This document shows positions 17,407 through 25,612 of a stretch of 36,935 nucleotides of DNA, piece after piece. How positions within the stretch are numbered: position 1 is the first letter of the stretch; each line of letters opens with the position of its first letter. The position numbers and the translations under genes were made by a program. Below the pieces are notes generated by a model. The model worked only from the letters and a program-made list of their open reading frames with translations. It did no database searches and was not told where the DNA came from. The DNA comes from Candidatus Sulfotelmatobacter sp. (lineage in GTDB: Bacteria > Acidobacteriota > Terriglobia > Terriglobales > Acidobacteriaceae): contig JASHPL010000220.1 in the NCBI GenBank assembly GCA_030038125.1, positions 1-36,935 on the forward strand, given 5' to 3'.

Positions 17407-18620
17407 GGATACTTTACGTTGTCCCGAATGTTCCTTCGCCCGTCCGGCCGCGACCGTTCAATTTCATCCGTGGCCTCTGCAATAATCATGAGGTCTCGTT
17501 ACTATGCCTTGTGACTAATGAGATCGACCGCCACTTTGCTTCACAACTAAGCCAGCTCTGCTCAGATTCGGAAACGGTGCACTTGACTCGTTGGAGGTCA
17601 TTCTGGAATTGCTTCGTAGCGCTGTTTTCTGGCACACCCTTGCGCTACGCCTATTTCTATTCACCCGCTCTGCGTGACCGCCTTAAACAAAAGATCGGAG
17701 GGGGGAAGTTTGATCTTCTGCATGCTGAGCATCTCAAATCTATGCCAATGCTCGACGGGGTGACCGGTCAAGTGGCTAGCGTTCTTGATGCGGTGGATTG
17801 TGTCTCGATGTTTGAGAGTAGGCGGCTAGCGCTCGTCAAGAATCCTCTGCTCAGGGGCTTCTTCCGGACGGAAATGAAAAAGATGCAGCGTTGCGAACGA
17901 GACGCATGTAAGGATTTTGACCAACTAGTGATTACGTCAGCGGCGGATAAACGCTCGTATCCAGTTCCAGATTCGGTGAAGTCGAAGCTGAATGTAGTTC
18001 CCAATGGCGTAGACCTGGAGTATTTCGCCTTTCGGCGGTTCGAACCCGTACGAAATTCAATAATTTTTTGTGCTAAATTGGATTACTTTCCGAATGCTGA
18101 CGCAGCCTTATATTTTGCCAGAGAGATTTGGCCGCTCTTGAGTGTGCGGCGTCCAGGCCTACGTTTTGAAATCGTGGGTAGCAGACCTCCAAGAATAATC
18201 CGTCGGCTGAACGGATTTGGAAATGTACGAGTAATCGGTTCTGTTGAGGACGTTCGACCTTTCCTTGGACGGGCATGGGTGGCCCTTTGCCCGCTGCGTG
18301 TGCAGGCCGGAATTCAGAACAAAATACTGGAGGCTATGGCTATGGGTGTACCAGTCATCGCCACCCGGATATCCTGTACCGGTCTTGGAGTTGAACCTGG
18401 GAATGAGCTCTTGGTTGCGGAGACACCTGCAGAGTTTGTTAGTGGAATTGAGCTGTTGCTGGACAACGTTAACCTTAGGGATGAACTGATAAAGTCCGGG
18501 CGAGAATACGTGGAAAAAAATCACAGTTGGGCTGTTTGCGTGCGGCAGCTAGTTGCAACATACGAGCAAGCCCAATCGCACTTTCAGCGAACGACCAGAG
18601 AGCCGGCGTTAGCCTCCTGA
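17403..18620 (+). CDS. Glycosyltransferase family 4 (GT-B)
   Basis: A 405-residue GT-B glycosyltransferase. The N-terminus (MRILYVVPNVPSPVRPRP) and the HAEHLKSMPML region resemble the exosortase/PEP-CTERM-associated sugar transferase group, although no exosortase is seen here. The nucleotide-sugar-binding half shows VVPNGVDLEYF and the ExxE-like segment KILEAMAMGVPVIAT followed by a Glu in PGNELLVAE. It likely adds one sugar of the repeat unit on the cytoplasmic face. The GTG start overlaps the preceding stop by three bases. Confidence 0.87.
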   Translation: MRILYVVPNVPSPVRPRPFNFIRGLCNNHEVSLLCLVTNEIDRHFASQLSQLCSDSETVHLTRWRSFWNCFVALFSGTPLRYAYFYSPALRDRLKQKIGGGKFDLLHAEHLKSMPMLDGVTGQVASVLDAVDCVSMFESRRLALVKNPLLRGFFRTEMKKMQRCERDACKDFDQLVITSAADKRSYPVPDSVKSKLNVVPNGVDLEYFAFRRFEPVRNSIIFCAKLDYFPNADAALYFAREIWPLLSVRRPGLRFEIVGSRPPRIIRRLNGFGNVRVIGSVEDVRPFLGRAWVALCPLRVQAGIQNKILEAMAMGVPVIATRISCTGLGVEPGNELLVAETPAEFVSGIELLLDNVNLRDELIKSGREYVEKNHSWAVCVRQLVATYEQAQSHFQRTTREPALAS

Positions 18621-18701
18621 TGACGCCATGGTCAGAATCTCGCAATGCTTGATGTGTGAGTTCGCTGCCGACAAATAGTCGCTGTCACTGACAATTCAAC
18701 T

Positions 18702-19814
18702 TTGAAAATCGGAATCGATCTCACGGGGATCTGGAGGCCCGCTACAGGAATCTTCGTTTATGCAAAAGAGCTTGCGCGGGAGCTTTTGTGCTTAGACGAA
18801 GAGAATGATTACACGCTTTTTTTTTCTGGCGAAATACATCCTGATTTCCACCAAGCAAAGAACAAATTTAGGTCGATTGTTCTTCCTACATGTGGCGAAG
18901 TAGTTGGCAAGCAGCTGTGCGTTGCAGGTCTCTGCAACTCGCTACCATTGGATTTGATTCATTTTCCAGCGCTTCCCCCGCCGGTGGTGTGTCTCCGACC
19001 TTTTGTGTGGACTCTGCATGATGCAACGCCTTGGCTTTATCCGGAAACAATGGATCGGAAAGGGCGTTTATATTTCCGCTGGATCGGAGGCCTGGCAGCA
19101 AGGTTCTGCAGTGCGATTATTACTGTGTCTAATGACTCAAAGGAGAGAATCCTCGCGTCTCTCCCGATCTCCGAGAAAAAGGTCAGGGTTATCTACGAAG
19201 GAATTGATTCTGCATTCTCCCGGCTCGACGATCACGACGCGCTTTCTTCTGTTCGCTCTCGGTATGGTTTGCCGACGAACTTCATCTTGAGCGTCGGGAC
19301 GCTCGAGCCACGAAAGAATCTGCTCTTCCTTGTTGAAACCTTCCTACGATTTCGAAAAGCGACCGGTACCAATATCGGGCTTGTCATTGTCGGCAGAAGC
19401 GGTTGGAACGCTCCCGTGCTAGAAAAATTTATTTCAGACGGAAATGGCAGCATAATATTGACCGGATTCGTACCGCACGAGGACCTAGTCGTCCTTTACA
19501 ACTTGGCAAAAGTGTTGGTTATACCCTCCATTTATGAGGGATTTGGATTCCCACCTCTCGAAGCGATGGCTTGTGGATGTCCTGTCATCGTCTCCAATAG
19601 AGGATCGCTGCCGGAGGTGGTTGGGGATGCGGCAGTGCTAATCGATCCGGAGCGTCAAGAATCATTGTTTGGAGCCATTAAGTCTGTCCTAGAAACACCA
19701 TCTTTACGGGCCGCACTTCTTGAAAAAGGGCTTGAGCGTGTTAAGAAATTTTCGTGGAAAACAGCAGCGGTGAAGACTCGGGAGCTATACAGTCAAGTGC
19801 TTGCTGAGGCCTAG
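18702..19814 (+). CDS. Glycosyltransferase family 4, mannosyltransferase-like
   Basis: A 370-residue GT-B enzyme of the GT4 family. [20 protein letters not shown] at the N-terminus carries the acceptor-side Gly loop, followed by [12 protein letters not shown] and [12 protein letters not shown]. The donor side has [10 protein letters not shown], then [19 protein letters not shown] with both Glu of the E-x7-E motif and [15 protein letters not shown]. These are typical of WbaZ/MtfB-like mannosyl- or rhamnosyltransferases. The only fitting start is TTG 18702, 81 bases after the previous gene; no strong Shine-Dalgarno is visible. Sugar specificity is not deducible. Confidence 0.88.
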   Translation: MKIGIDLTGIWRPATGIFVYAKELARELLCLDEENDYTLFFSGEIHPDFHQAKNKFRSIVLPTCGEVVGKQLCVAGLCNSLPLDLIHFPALPPPVVCLRPFVWTLHDATPWLYPETMDRKGRLYFRWIGGLAARFCSAIITVSNDSKERILASLPISEKKVRVIYEGIDSAFSRLDDHDALSSVRSRYGLPTNFILSVGTLEPRKNLLFLVETFLRFRKATGTNIGLVIVGRSGWNAPVLEKFISDGNGSIILTGFVPHEDLVVLYNLAKVLVIPSIYEGFGFPPLEAMACGCPVIVSNRGSLPEVVGDAAVLIDPERQESLFGAIKSVLETPSLRAALLEKGLERVKKFSWKTAAVKTRELYSQVLAEA

Positions 19815-19820
19815 GTATCA

Positions 19821-20597
19821 GTGAAGTCAAGGCAAGAAATGTTATCTGAGAAGCGTGCGTCACGTTCTGCTCTAAGGGTGGCTTTGCCGCAACGCGAGTG
19901 GGAGGACCTGGCCTGTTTGGATCCGCTTTGGGGAATACTATCTGCACCCAGTAAACAGTTCGGAAAGTGGGATATGGTAGAGTTCTTTGCTTCTGGCAAT
20001 GCAGAGATCGAAAAGCTGATGATGTCTTGCGCACTAAGCCGGGGGGATAACGGGAAGGTGCTTGATTTCGGTTGTGGAGTAGGCAGACTTTCCAAAGCTC
20101 TGGTTCCTTACTTCGGGCAGGTCTATGGTGTCGACATTTCTGCAGAAATGGTGAAGCTAGCTAGAATCTATGCACCAGAAGTGACGTTTCTTCTGAATCA
20201 ATCAGACAACCTCGAATTGTTTCATGACAATTTTTTCGATTTTATTTATTCGAACATCGTCCTTCAACATCAGCCCACTGGTGAATTAGCAAAAGCATAC
20301 ATGCGCGAGTTTGCAAGAGTGGTAAAGCCCAACGGAACAGTAGTGTTTCAAATGCCGTACAAGTTGGACTTGCGCCAAGCTGCGCAGCCACGGCGAAGGC
20401 TATACGGGACTCTTAGGAAGCTCGGCCTGTCTGCTAATTTCATCTATAATAGGCTGCACTTGGATCCGATGCGAACCATATCCTTGCCTTCTAAAGAGAT
20501 TGAAGCCACAATTTTGGCTGCAGGAGCAAGATTGGTAGGTGTTTATGAAGATGGTTTTAATCATCACAGCAGGACCTACGTGGTTACTAAGCCCTAG
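19821..20597 (+). CDS. Class I SAM-dependent methyltransferase
   Basis: A 258-residue methyltransferase with a textbook motif I, VLDFGCGVGR, at residues 80-89, the acidic ribose-binding end of strand 2 in YGVDISAEM, and a motif IV-like FDFIYSNIVLQH. The C-terminal part ends in a beta-strand rich SRTYVVTKP. Probably an O-methyltransferase for a glycan residue. GTG 19821 follows the GT4 stop by six bases; ATG 19839 is an alternative. This is the third methyltransferase-like gene in the assembly block besides the C-methyltransferase, suggesting a heavily methylated polymer. Confidence 0.82.
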   Translation: MKSRQEMLSEKRASRSALRVALPQREWEDLACLDPLWGILSAPSKQFGKWDMVEFFASGNAEIEKLMMSCALSRGDNGKVLDFGCGVGRLSKALVPYFGQVYGVDISAEMVKLARIYAPEVTFLLNQSDNLELFHDNFFDFIYSNIVLQHQPTGELAKAYMREFARVVKPNGTVVFQMPYKLDLRQAAQPRRRLYGTLRKLGLSANFIYNRLHLDPMRTISLPSKEIEATILAAGARLVGVYEDGFNHHSRTYVVTKP

Positions 20598-20639
20598 AGG
20601 TTCTGACTGGGGGTTCGCTATTTCGTGATAGAAACCTCT
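20596..20639. other. Intergenic stem-loop before the heptose sub-module
   Basis: AGAGGTT at 20596-20602 is complementary to AACCTCT at 20633-20639, and a shorter stem CTAT/ATAG lies inside. No T-tract follows. It may separate the assembly genes from the gmhA-like gene; support is weak. Confidence 0.25.
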
Positions 20640-20682
20640 CTACGGAAACATTTAGAATAAGTTATGAAGGAAAACTGAGGGT

Positions 20683-21282
20683 ATGACAGAGATACACAAT
20701 ATGAGTTGGTATTTCAGCACACTGTCGCGGACCATCGGTAAACTTCCATTGGTTGCTCTCGAGGAAATAGCCGAGACGATTCTCAATGCCTACTACCAAG
20801 GCCGTATGATCTTTCTTTTCGGCAATGGTGGTAGTGCGGCGCTGGCTTCACATTTGGCTTGCGATCTAGGTAAAGGCACGATTAATGGTCACAGCAGACG
20901 GCTTCGTGTGCTTGCCCTAACGGATAACGTTCCTTTAATAACGGCTTGGGCGAACGATTCGAACTATGAGGATGTTTTCTCTCAACAGTTGTCGAACCTA
21001 GTTAATCGCGACGACGTTGTTGTTGCCATTAGCGGGAGCGGCAACTCACCTAACGTATTGCGCGCCTTGAAAGTCGCTCGCGCGGCTGGAGCCGTCACCG
21101 TCGGGTTGTCGGGCTTTCAAGGCGGCAAGATGAAGGAGCTATGTGATCAATGTATGATTGTGCCTTGCGACAACATGCAAATCATCGAGGATCTGCACCT
21201 CTGCGCCGCTCATGCGTTATTCACTACTGTGCGCCAGAGAATCTACTGTCAAACGGAAGCAGTGGCGGCTGGCACTGATTAG
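20683..21282 (+). CDS. gmhA: Sedoheptulose 7-phosphate isomerase-like SIS protein
   Basis: A 199-residue SIS-domain isomerase, predicted to convert sedoheptulose 7-phosphate to D-glycero-D-manno-heptose 7-phosphate, the first step of heptose nucleotide synthesis. FGNGGSAALASHLA and AISGSGNSPNVLRAL are the two phosphate-binding loops. Matching the E. coli GmhA zinc site by spacing gives His57, Asp61 (Glu in E. coli), Glu169 (Gln in E. coli) and His177, so the site is conserved in kind with two conservative changes. The partner kinase (22709), guanylyltransferase remnant (23781) and HAD gene (24513) nearby support heptose synthesis. The ATG is preceded by GAGGG. Confidence 0.82.
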   Translation: MTEIHNMSWYFSTLSRTIGKLPLVALEEIAETILNAYYQGRMIFLFGNGGSAALASHLACDLGKGTINGHSRRLRVLALTDNVPLITAWANDSNYEDVFSQQLSNLVNRDDVVVAISGSGNSPNVLRALKVARAAGAVTVGLSGFQGGKMKELCDQCMIVPCDNMQIIEDLHLCAAHALFTTVRQRIYCQTEAVAAGTD

Positions 21283-21297
21283 ATCCGAGAGAATTTT

Positions 21298-22740
21298 ATG
21301 AATACTAGGGTAATCGGTCGTTGGATACTTATTGCCGATTTAGCATGGTGTTTGATAGCCTTCATCGCAGCCGATGCTTTGCGATACGAACACATTTTGG
21401 ATCCGAGCAGCCGCATTGTAACCGAGTCTCTGCTCCCATTTCTAGTTCTGACTGCAGTCTCATGGGTTCTTCTCTCATCCTGGATGAAATTAGATTGTTT
21501 TCGAGGGGGCTGGCGCTTTCCGGCCGTGGTCGCGGAGCTTTTGCTTTCGATAGTGTGTTTAATGTCCATGGTGCTTTCAGCTGGTTATCTCTGGCGCCAA
21601 TATGTTTCTCGGCTAGCGTTGGTCTACTTTGGACTCCTGCTTTTCATTGGCTTTTTGGGCATTCGCTTCATCGCACGGCTGTTGCTTCTTGCGAGGTATC
21701 GAAGCGGTGATGTGCATAGGATGGTCATTGTAGGTACTGATCGGACTGCCCGGGAGCTTGCACTCAAGATTAAGAGGCACCCGGAAATGATTTGCGAGGT
21801 TGTCGGATTCCTTTGTCCAGACGAGAGCGGAGGCCTGATTGCGCGTGGCTTGGAAGAAACTGTGACGGTGCCTGCATTTGGGGTGACTCAGTTGTTGCTT
21901 GCGAGGCAGGTGACGGACATAATCGTCGCCCTTCCCAGGCCGTCACTGCCCGAAATTCTAAATTTGGTGGGACAGTGTCGCGAGCGTGGAATTAATGTTA
22001 GTTTTGTGCCACAGCCTTACGAGCTCTATCTTTCTAAACCGAGCCTCATCGATTTGGATGGTATTCCTATTCTCGAGTTGCGAAAGATATCTCCGCCTGA
22101 CTTCTATTTGGCGTCGAAGCGTGTGGTCGACCTCGTACTGGGCATCTTCTTTGCGATGATCGCCCTACCGATAGTGTTACCTGTGGCCCTTCGATTACGA
22201 ACCACGAAATCGCGAGCCTTCCGTATCGAAAAGCGATGCGGTCTTGGCGGTGCGGTTTTCTCCATGCTTCGCTTGAATGTCGACCGCGAGCCCACCGACG
22301 CCTCTCAGTTCGAGAGGTTGTTAGTCGCGCTGAGCATTACCGAATTACCACAGCTCTGGAACGTGTTGCAGGGCACCATGAGCTTGGTGGGGCCACGACC
22401 CGAGCCGCTGGAGAAAGTTAAGGGCTATTCGGATTGGGAACAGCAACGACTCAGCGTAAAGCCCGGAATGACTGGCCTCGCCCAGATACATGGTTTACGA
22501 GATCATCACTCTTCAGAACAGAAAACACGTTTTGACCTCCAATATATTTTGAACCCATCTGCCATGGCAGACGCTTCGATCTTGATCCAGACCTTCTGGA
22601 CCTTGACGACTCGGTTGCTGGGATATCCTGAATTGGTTCGGTCTGCTTATTCCGAACCTCGATCGCTCACGCAGGTCGAGACACGGTTCCGTGAGGAGAC
22701 TTTACAAAGTGCTCATAGTTCGCAGTCCAGTGCGGATTAG
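21298..22740 (+). CDS. Polyprenyl glycosylphosphotransferase-like protein (WcaJ/WbaP form) with altered active site
   Basis: A 480-residue member of the large priming-transferase family: four N-terminal helices (about 8-26, 43-61, 78-97, 104-130), a Rossmann-like CoA-binding-type middle (VIVGTDRTARELALKIK, 143-159), a re-entrant helix at about 277-300, and the sugar-transferase domain. LPQLWNVLQGTMSLVGPRPEP and VKPGMTGLAQIHGL are well kept. However, the catalytic dyad that should read Asp-Glu is Thr348-Glu349 (SITELPQ), and the YKFRTM motif is replaced by FSMLRLN. It may be inactive, regulatory, or use other chemistry. ATG 21298 has GAGAG upstream. It sits between gmhA and the kinase. Confidence 0.85.
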   Translation: MNTRVIGRWILIADLAWCLIAFIAADALRYEHILDPSSRIVTESLLPFLVLTAVSWVLLSSWMKLDCFRGGWRFPAVVAELLLSIVCLMSMVLSAGYLWRQYVSRLALVYFGLLLFIGFLGIRFIARLLLLARYRSGDVHRMVIVGTDRTARELALKIKRHPEMICEVVGFLCPDESGGLIARGLEETVTVPAFGVTQLLLARQVTDIIVALPRPSLPEILNLVGQCRERGINVSFVPQPYELYLSKPSLIDLDGIPILELRKISPPDFYLASKRVVDLVLGIFFAMIALPIVLPVALRLRTTKSRAFRIEKRCGLGGAVFSMLRLNVDREPTDASQFERLLVALSITELPQLWNVLQGTMSLVGPRPEPLEKVKGYSDWEQQRLSVKPGMTGLAQIHGLRDHHSSEQKTRFDLQYILNPSAMADASILIQTFWTLTTRLLGYPELVRSAYSEPRSLTQVETRFREETLQSAHSSQSSAD

Positions 22741-23794
22741 TTTTGCAGGAGGAGGTACGGACCTACCCGCTTATTTTGAACAGTTTGGAGGAGCCGTCCT
22801 CAGTGTTACGATCAACAAGTATTTCTATACGATCATTGGCAAACGCGATGATGGGCGCATTCAAGTGATCTCTTCAGATCTGAGGGTTTTTGAGACATGG
22901 CATGATATCGCGGGGATGAGCATCAGGGGAAGTGAACTTGAAATTCCGCTTGCTGTACTCAAGGAGTTAGGACACGATATTTCCGTCGACATGTTTTTAG
23001 CGTCAGAAATACCTCCCGGAACCGGTCTGGGATCTTCAGCTAGTGTCTGCGTCGGCATCCTCAAAGCCCTCAGTACTTACGTACGACATCCACTCTCCAA
23101 ATATGACCTCGCGGAACAGTCGTTTCACATCGCACGCAATGTATTGGGTCGTCACGTTGGCAAACAGGATGAATATGCCACTGCTTTTGGAGGAATGAAC
23201 TTCATCGTGTTTCACCCCGATGGTAAAGTGCAAGTAGAACCGTTGGAAGTCGGCACCGACGTTGTTCGCGCGCTTCAGAATAATCTGCTCTTGTACTTTA
23301 CCGGCGCGGCACATCATTCATGGACTATCCTTGAGGACCAAGAACGGTCTACGCGGCGTAACATTGGTAGTACGGTGGAGGCGCTTCACGAAGCACGCGT
23401 TTTCGCGGAAAAGCTACGGGTGTCGCTCGGAAGAGGGGAGCTTAGTAGCTTCGGGAAAACGCTAGACAGGGCCTGGCAAGCAAAGAAAAGAATCTCAAGT
23501 AAGATTTCGAATTTTCACATCGATGAGCTTTACGAACTTGGACTTCGATATGGCGCATTGGGCGGTAAGATTACAGGCGCAGGTGGGGGGGGATTCCTGC
23601 TGCTTTATGTTGAACCGGAGCATCAGGCAGCTGTGCGCAAAGCGATGGCTGACCAACACGTTCAGGAGATGGCCTTCGCGTTCGATTTTCAAGGGGCCCA
23701 AGTAATCGTAGACGATCCGTTCATTGATGGCGACGAGCGGGGTGGTATGCACTGGACCTTCCTGCCGACGTCAATAATTGGTGAGCAAACGTAA
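22709..23794 (+). CDS. hddA: GHMP kinase, D-glycero-D-manno-heptose 7-phosphate kinase-like
   Basis: A GHMP-fold sugar kinase of about 361 residues. The N-terminal RSPVRISFAGGGTDLPAYF is the HddA-type start, PPGTGLGSSAS at 102-112 is the ATP loop, and KITGAGGGGF near the end is motif 3. HddA makes heptose 1,7-bisphosphate in the GDP-D-glycero-alpha-D-manno-heptose pathway; fucokinase-like enzymes share the fold, so the substrate is inferred from the neighbouring gmhA and hddC remnant. I prefer GTG 22709, with AGGAG ten bases upstream and a family-like N-terminus; GTG 22691 is possible. It overlaps the preceding gene by 32 bases and the following pseudogene by 14. Confidence 0.82.
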   Translation: MLIVRSPVRISFAGGGTDLPAYFEQFGGAVLSVTINKYFYTIIGKRDDGRIQVISSDLRVFETWHDIAGMSIRGSELEIPLAVLKELGHDISVDMFLASEIPPGTGLGSSASVCVGILKALSTYVRHPLSKYDLAEQSFHIARNVLGRHVGKQDEYATAFGGMNFIVFHPDGKVQVEPLEVGTDVVRALQNNLLLYFTGAAHHSWTILEDQERSTRRNIGSTVEALHEARVFAEKLRVSLGRGELSSFGKTLDRAWQAKKRISSKISNFHIDELYELGLRYGALGGKITGAGGGGFLLLYVEPEHQAAVRKAMADQHVQEMAFAFDFQGAQVIVDDPFIDGDERGGMHWTFLPTSIIGEQT

Positions 23795-24468
23795 AAGCAT
23801 TTCTTTTGCTGCTGGAGGCGGAACTCGCCTGAAGCCATTGACTGACACTATACCAAAGTATGTTATTCCTATTCGTGGCGTCCTAATGCTTCGGTTAGAA
23901 TTGTCGCGATTGTCAAGTATAACAGAGGCTCTCATCGATCTGTATGCGCAAGCCGAGGTCGTCAAAAGAGCCCTTGACATTATATAAGCCGGAGGTTGCG
24001 ATCTCCGGAGAGCCGCATTGCTGGGGTCGGCTGCGACCGTGGTCTCCGATGTCAGCACTGGGTGGCTGGGGAGTCTGACTTTTGGGGCCTATGTGTGGGA
24101 ATTTCTTTACTACCGCCGATTTCACTGATATGTGAACGTTCAATGGCAGCCGCGGGTCATTGGCCACTGTTGGCTTGTATCAGCTGAGCCATCCCGGAGG
24201 GGTGCGGGCTGGTGTCGTTCGATGAATATTTTGGGGTACGGGGTTTGTGGAAAAACCGGTAAATCCAAGAAGCAAATGCGCGTGCTCCAGAGTGATGATT
24301 ACTGCTCCGGAGTTACTTCGCTGGAAACGATACCCCGTTGATTTTGGATTCCGCATGTTGGCCGAGCTACTTCGGCGAACCGTGGCTTCCTCCGGGCGAG
24401 TTTCTCACCGATGTCCGAGCAATGGGGAATGTCAGCGCTCCGCAAGAGACGTGGCCTGGGCTTTTCAT
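23781..24468 (+). pseudogene. Decayed HddC-like sugar nucleotidyltransferase
   Basis: Pieces of a nucleotidyltransferase appear in order but in changing frames. Frame 0 (from GTG 23781) has AGGGTRLKPLTDTIPKYVIP and ITEALIDLYAQAEVVKRAL, then a TAA at 23985. Frame 0 resumes with LLGSAATVVSDV near 24018, frame 2 has GESDFWG near 24068, and frame 1 has FTTADFTDM followed by a TGA (24130) and GSLATVGLYQLSHPG. Frame 2 has VSFDEYFGVRG, frame 1 has GFVEKPVNPRS and VDFGFRMLAELL, and frame 2 ends with GEFLTDVRAMGNVSAPQETW. At least five frame changes and two stops mean no working product. Order and content fit HddC (heptose 1-phosphate guanylyltransferase), next to hddA as in known operons. Flanking genes are intact, so assembly error is less likely. 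Confidence 0.82.
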
Positions 24469-24512
24469 CCGGAAGCGCTGCTACCTACCAACGGATAATC
24501 ATGGGGAGCAAA

Positions 24513-25169
24513 ATGCTAAAGGCTGTTATTTTCGACATGGACGGCGTCATTATTGACAGCCACCCCGTGCACCGGGAAGCATGGCGAGTCTTTCTTAACA
24601 CCATCGGCAGGCCCGTGTCCGATGCACAATTAGATTTTGTCTTGGATGGGCGGAAGCGAAGGGAAATCCTGACTTATTTTCTCGGTGAGCTATCTGAGGA
24701 CGAGATCCGGCAATACGGAGAACTGAAGGACAGGTTTTATAGGGAGCAGCTGTTGCAAATCACATTGATCCCTGGGTTTGTTCAAATGCTGTCCTCGCTG
24801 CGAAAGGCCGGCATCGCGACGGCTGTAGCTACGTCGGCAAGCGAAAGCCGTGCCCTGCACGTGTTTGAGCAACTCCAACTGGGAGGTAGTTTTGATGTTG
24901 TCATCACCGGCAACGACGTGGAATTTGGGAAACCCGATCCTTCCATCTATGCCCTTACCTGCCAACGACTGAAAACTGGTCCCGGAACCTCAATTGCGTT
25001 CGAGGACGCGGTGTCAGGTGTCAAGGCAGCAAGAGCTGCAGGGCTTAGTTGTGTCGGGGTTGCCAGCCATGAAAAATCCGACAAGTTGCTCGCAGCGGGA
25101 GCGGCCTGCGTGGTGGATAACTTTCTGAACCTTTCCTTGTGGGAACTAGAAGGGTTGATATCACATTAA
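24513..25169 (+). CDS. HAD-superfamily phosphatase/phosphomutase, beta-PGM-like
   Basis: A 218-residue HAD hydrolase with all four motifs: AVIFDMDGVIIDS (nucleophile Asp8, acid/base Asp10), ATSASESR, the Lys in FGKPDPSIY, and FEDAVSGVKAARAAG. The helical cap after motif I and the overall length match beta-phosphoglucomutase-like enzymes. It is not of the GmhB family, whose start reads FLDRDGT, although its position suggests that it might serve the heptose bisphosphate step. ATG 24513 has GGGGAG four to five bases upstream; upstream extensions run through the pseudogene and are rejected. Confidence 0.85.
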   Translation: MLKAVIFDMDGVIIDSHPVHREAWRVFLNTIGRPVSDAQLDFVLDGRKRREILTYFLGELSEDEIRQYGELKDRFYREQLLQITLIPGFVQMLSSLRKAGIATAVATSASESRALHVFEQLQLGGSFDVVITGNDVEFGKPDPSIYALTCQRLKTGPGTSIAFEDAVSGVKAARAAGLSCVGVASHEKSDKLLAAGAACVVDNFLNLSLWELEGLISH

Positions 25170-25204
25170 GATTGTCAACACGAGACTAGCGTCGGCCGAA
25201 CCGA

Positions 25205-25321
25205 ATGACTAAGAATACATTTGCTGCAGAAGACGCTACTACGAATAATGCGCATCACTCTAAACAGGACTTATGTTCAGATTTCTTTGGTAGCGAGGAA
25301 GCTCAGGAGAAACTCAAGTGA
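25205..25321 (+). CDS. Candidate 38-aa ORF coupled to a small membrane protein
   Basis: An ATG frame of 38 codons (begins MTKNTFAAEDATTNNAHH, ends AQEKLK) whose stop TGA overlaps the GTG start of the following gene by two bases (GTGA). The peptide is hydrophilic and without known motifs. The next gene's ribosome-binding site lies within its last codons, which suggests either translational coupling or simply a chance frame. No Shine-Dalgarno is seen before its ATG, so confidence is low. Confidence 0.3.
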   Translation: MTKNTFAAEDATTNNAHHSKQDLCSDFFGSEEAQEKLK

Positions 25322-25548
25322 AAACAGGGATGAATCCACGTTTCCATGTGCTATTTGTCATCGGGTGCGTTCTAGTAGTAGCAGTTCCTGCGTTTGCCTA
25401 TGGGGATCCAACGGGCGGGGCGCTGTTTCAGATTCTGACTCCCATATTGGCAATGATCTGGGGAGTGTGGTTGATTGTCGCGAATAGCGTCCGCGAACAT
25501 GTGTCCAACCTCTTACGCAAATGGCGCGGTGAAAAAGGAGAAGAGTGA
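25318..25548 (+). CDS. Small membrane protein (76 aa) of EPS loci
   Basis: A short membrane protein with two hydrophobic helices (about residues 9-27 and 35-56) separated by AYGDPTGGALFQ, and a basic C-terminus (RKWRGEKGEE). The first helix could act as a cleavable signal (ends VPAFA-Y). GTG 25318 is chosen because AGGAGA lies seven bases upstream; ATG 25330 is the alternative. I recall similar small proteins near polysaccharide and phosphodiesterase/sulfatase genes, but no function is known to me. It is the last + strand gene before the convergent sulfotransferase unit and may be a small subunit of an envelope glycan complex. Confidence 0.65.
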   Translation: MKTGMNPRFHVLFVIGCVLVVAVPAFAYGDPTGGALFQILTPILAMIWGVWLIVANSVREHVSNLLRKWRGEKGEE

Positions 25549-25612
25549 CTGCTGTAGCAGCTGTGATATGGCCCATCTTCGATTCATATACCTAATTTTC
25601 GGGATACGACGA

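Noticed and set aside
25551-25561. GCTG/CAGC stem after the small membrane protein as a terminator
   Set aside because: Only four base pairs with a 3-base loop and no T-tract; too weak to call.
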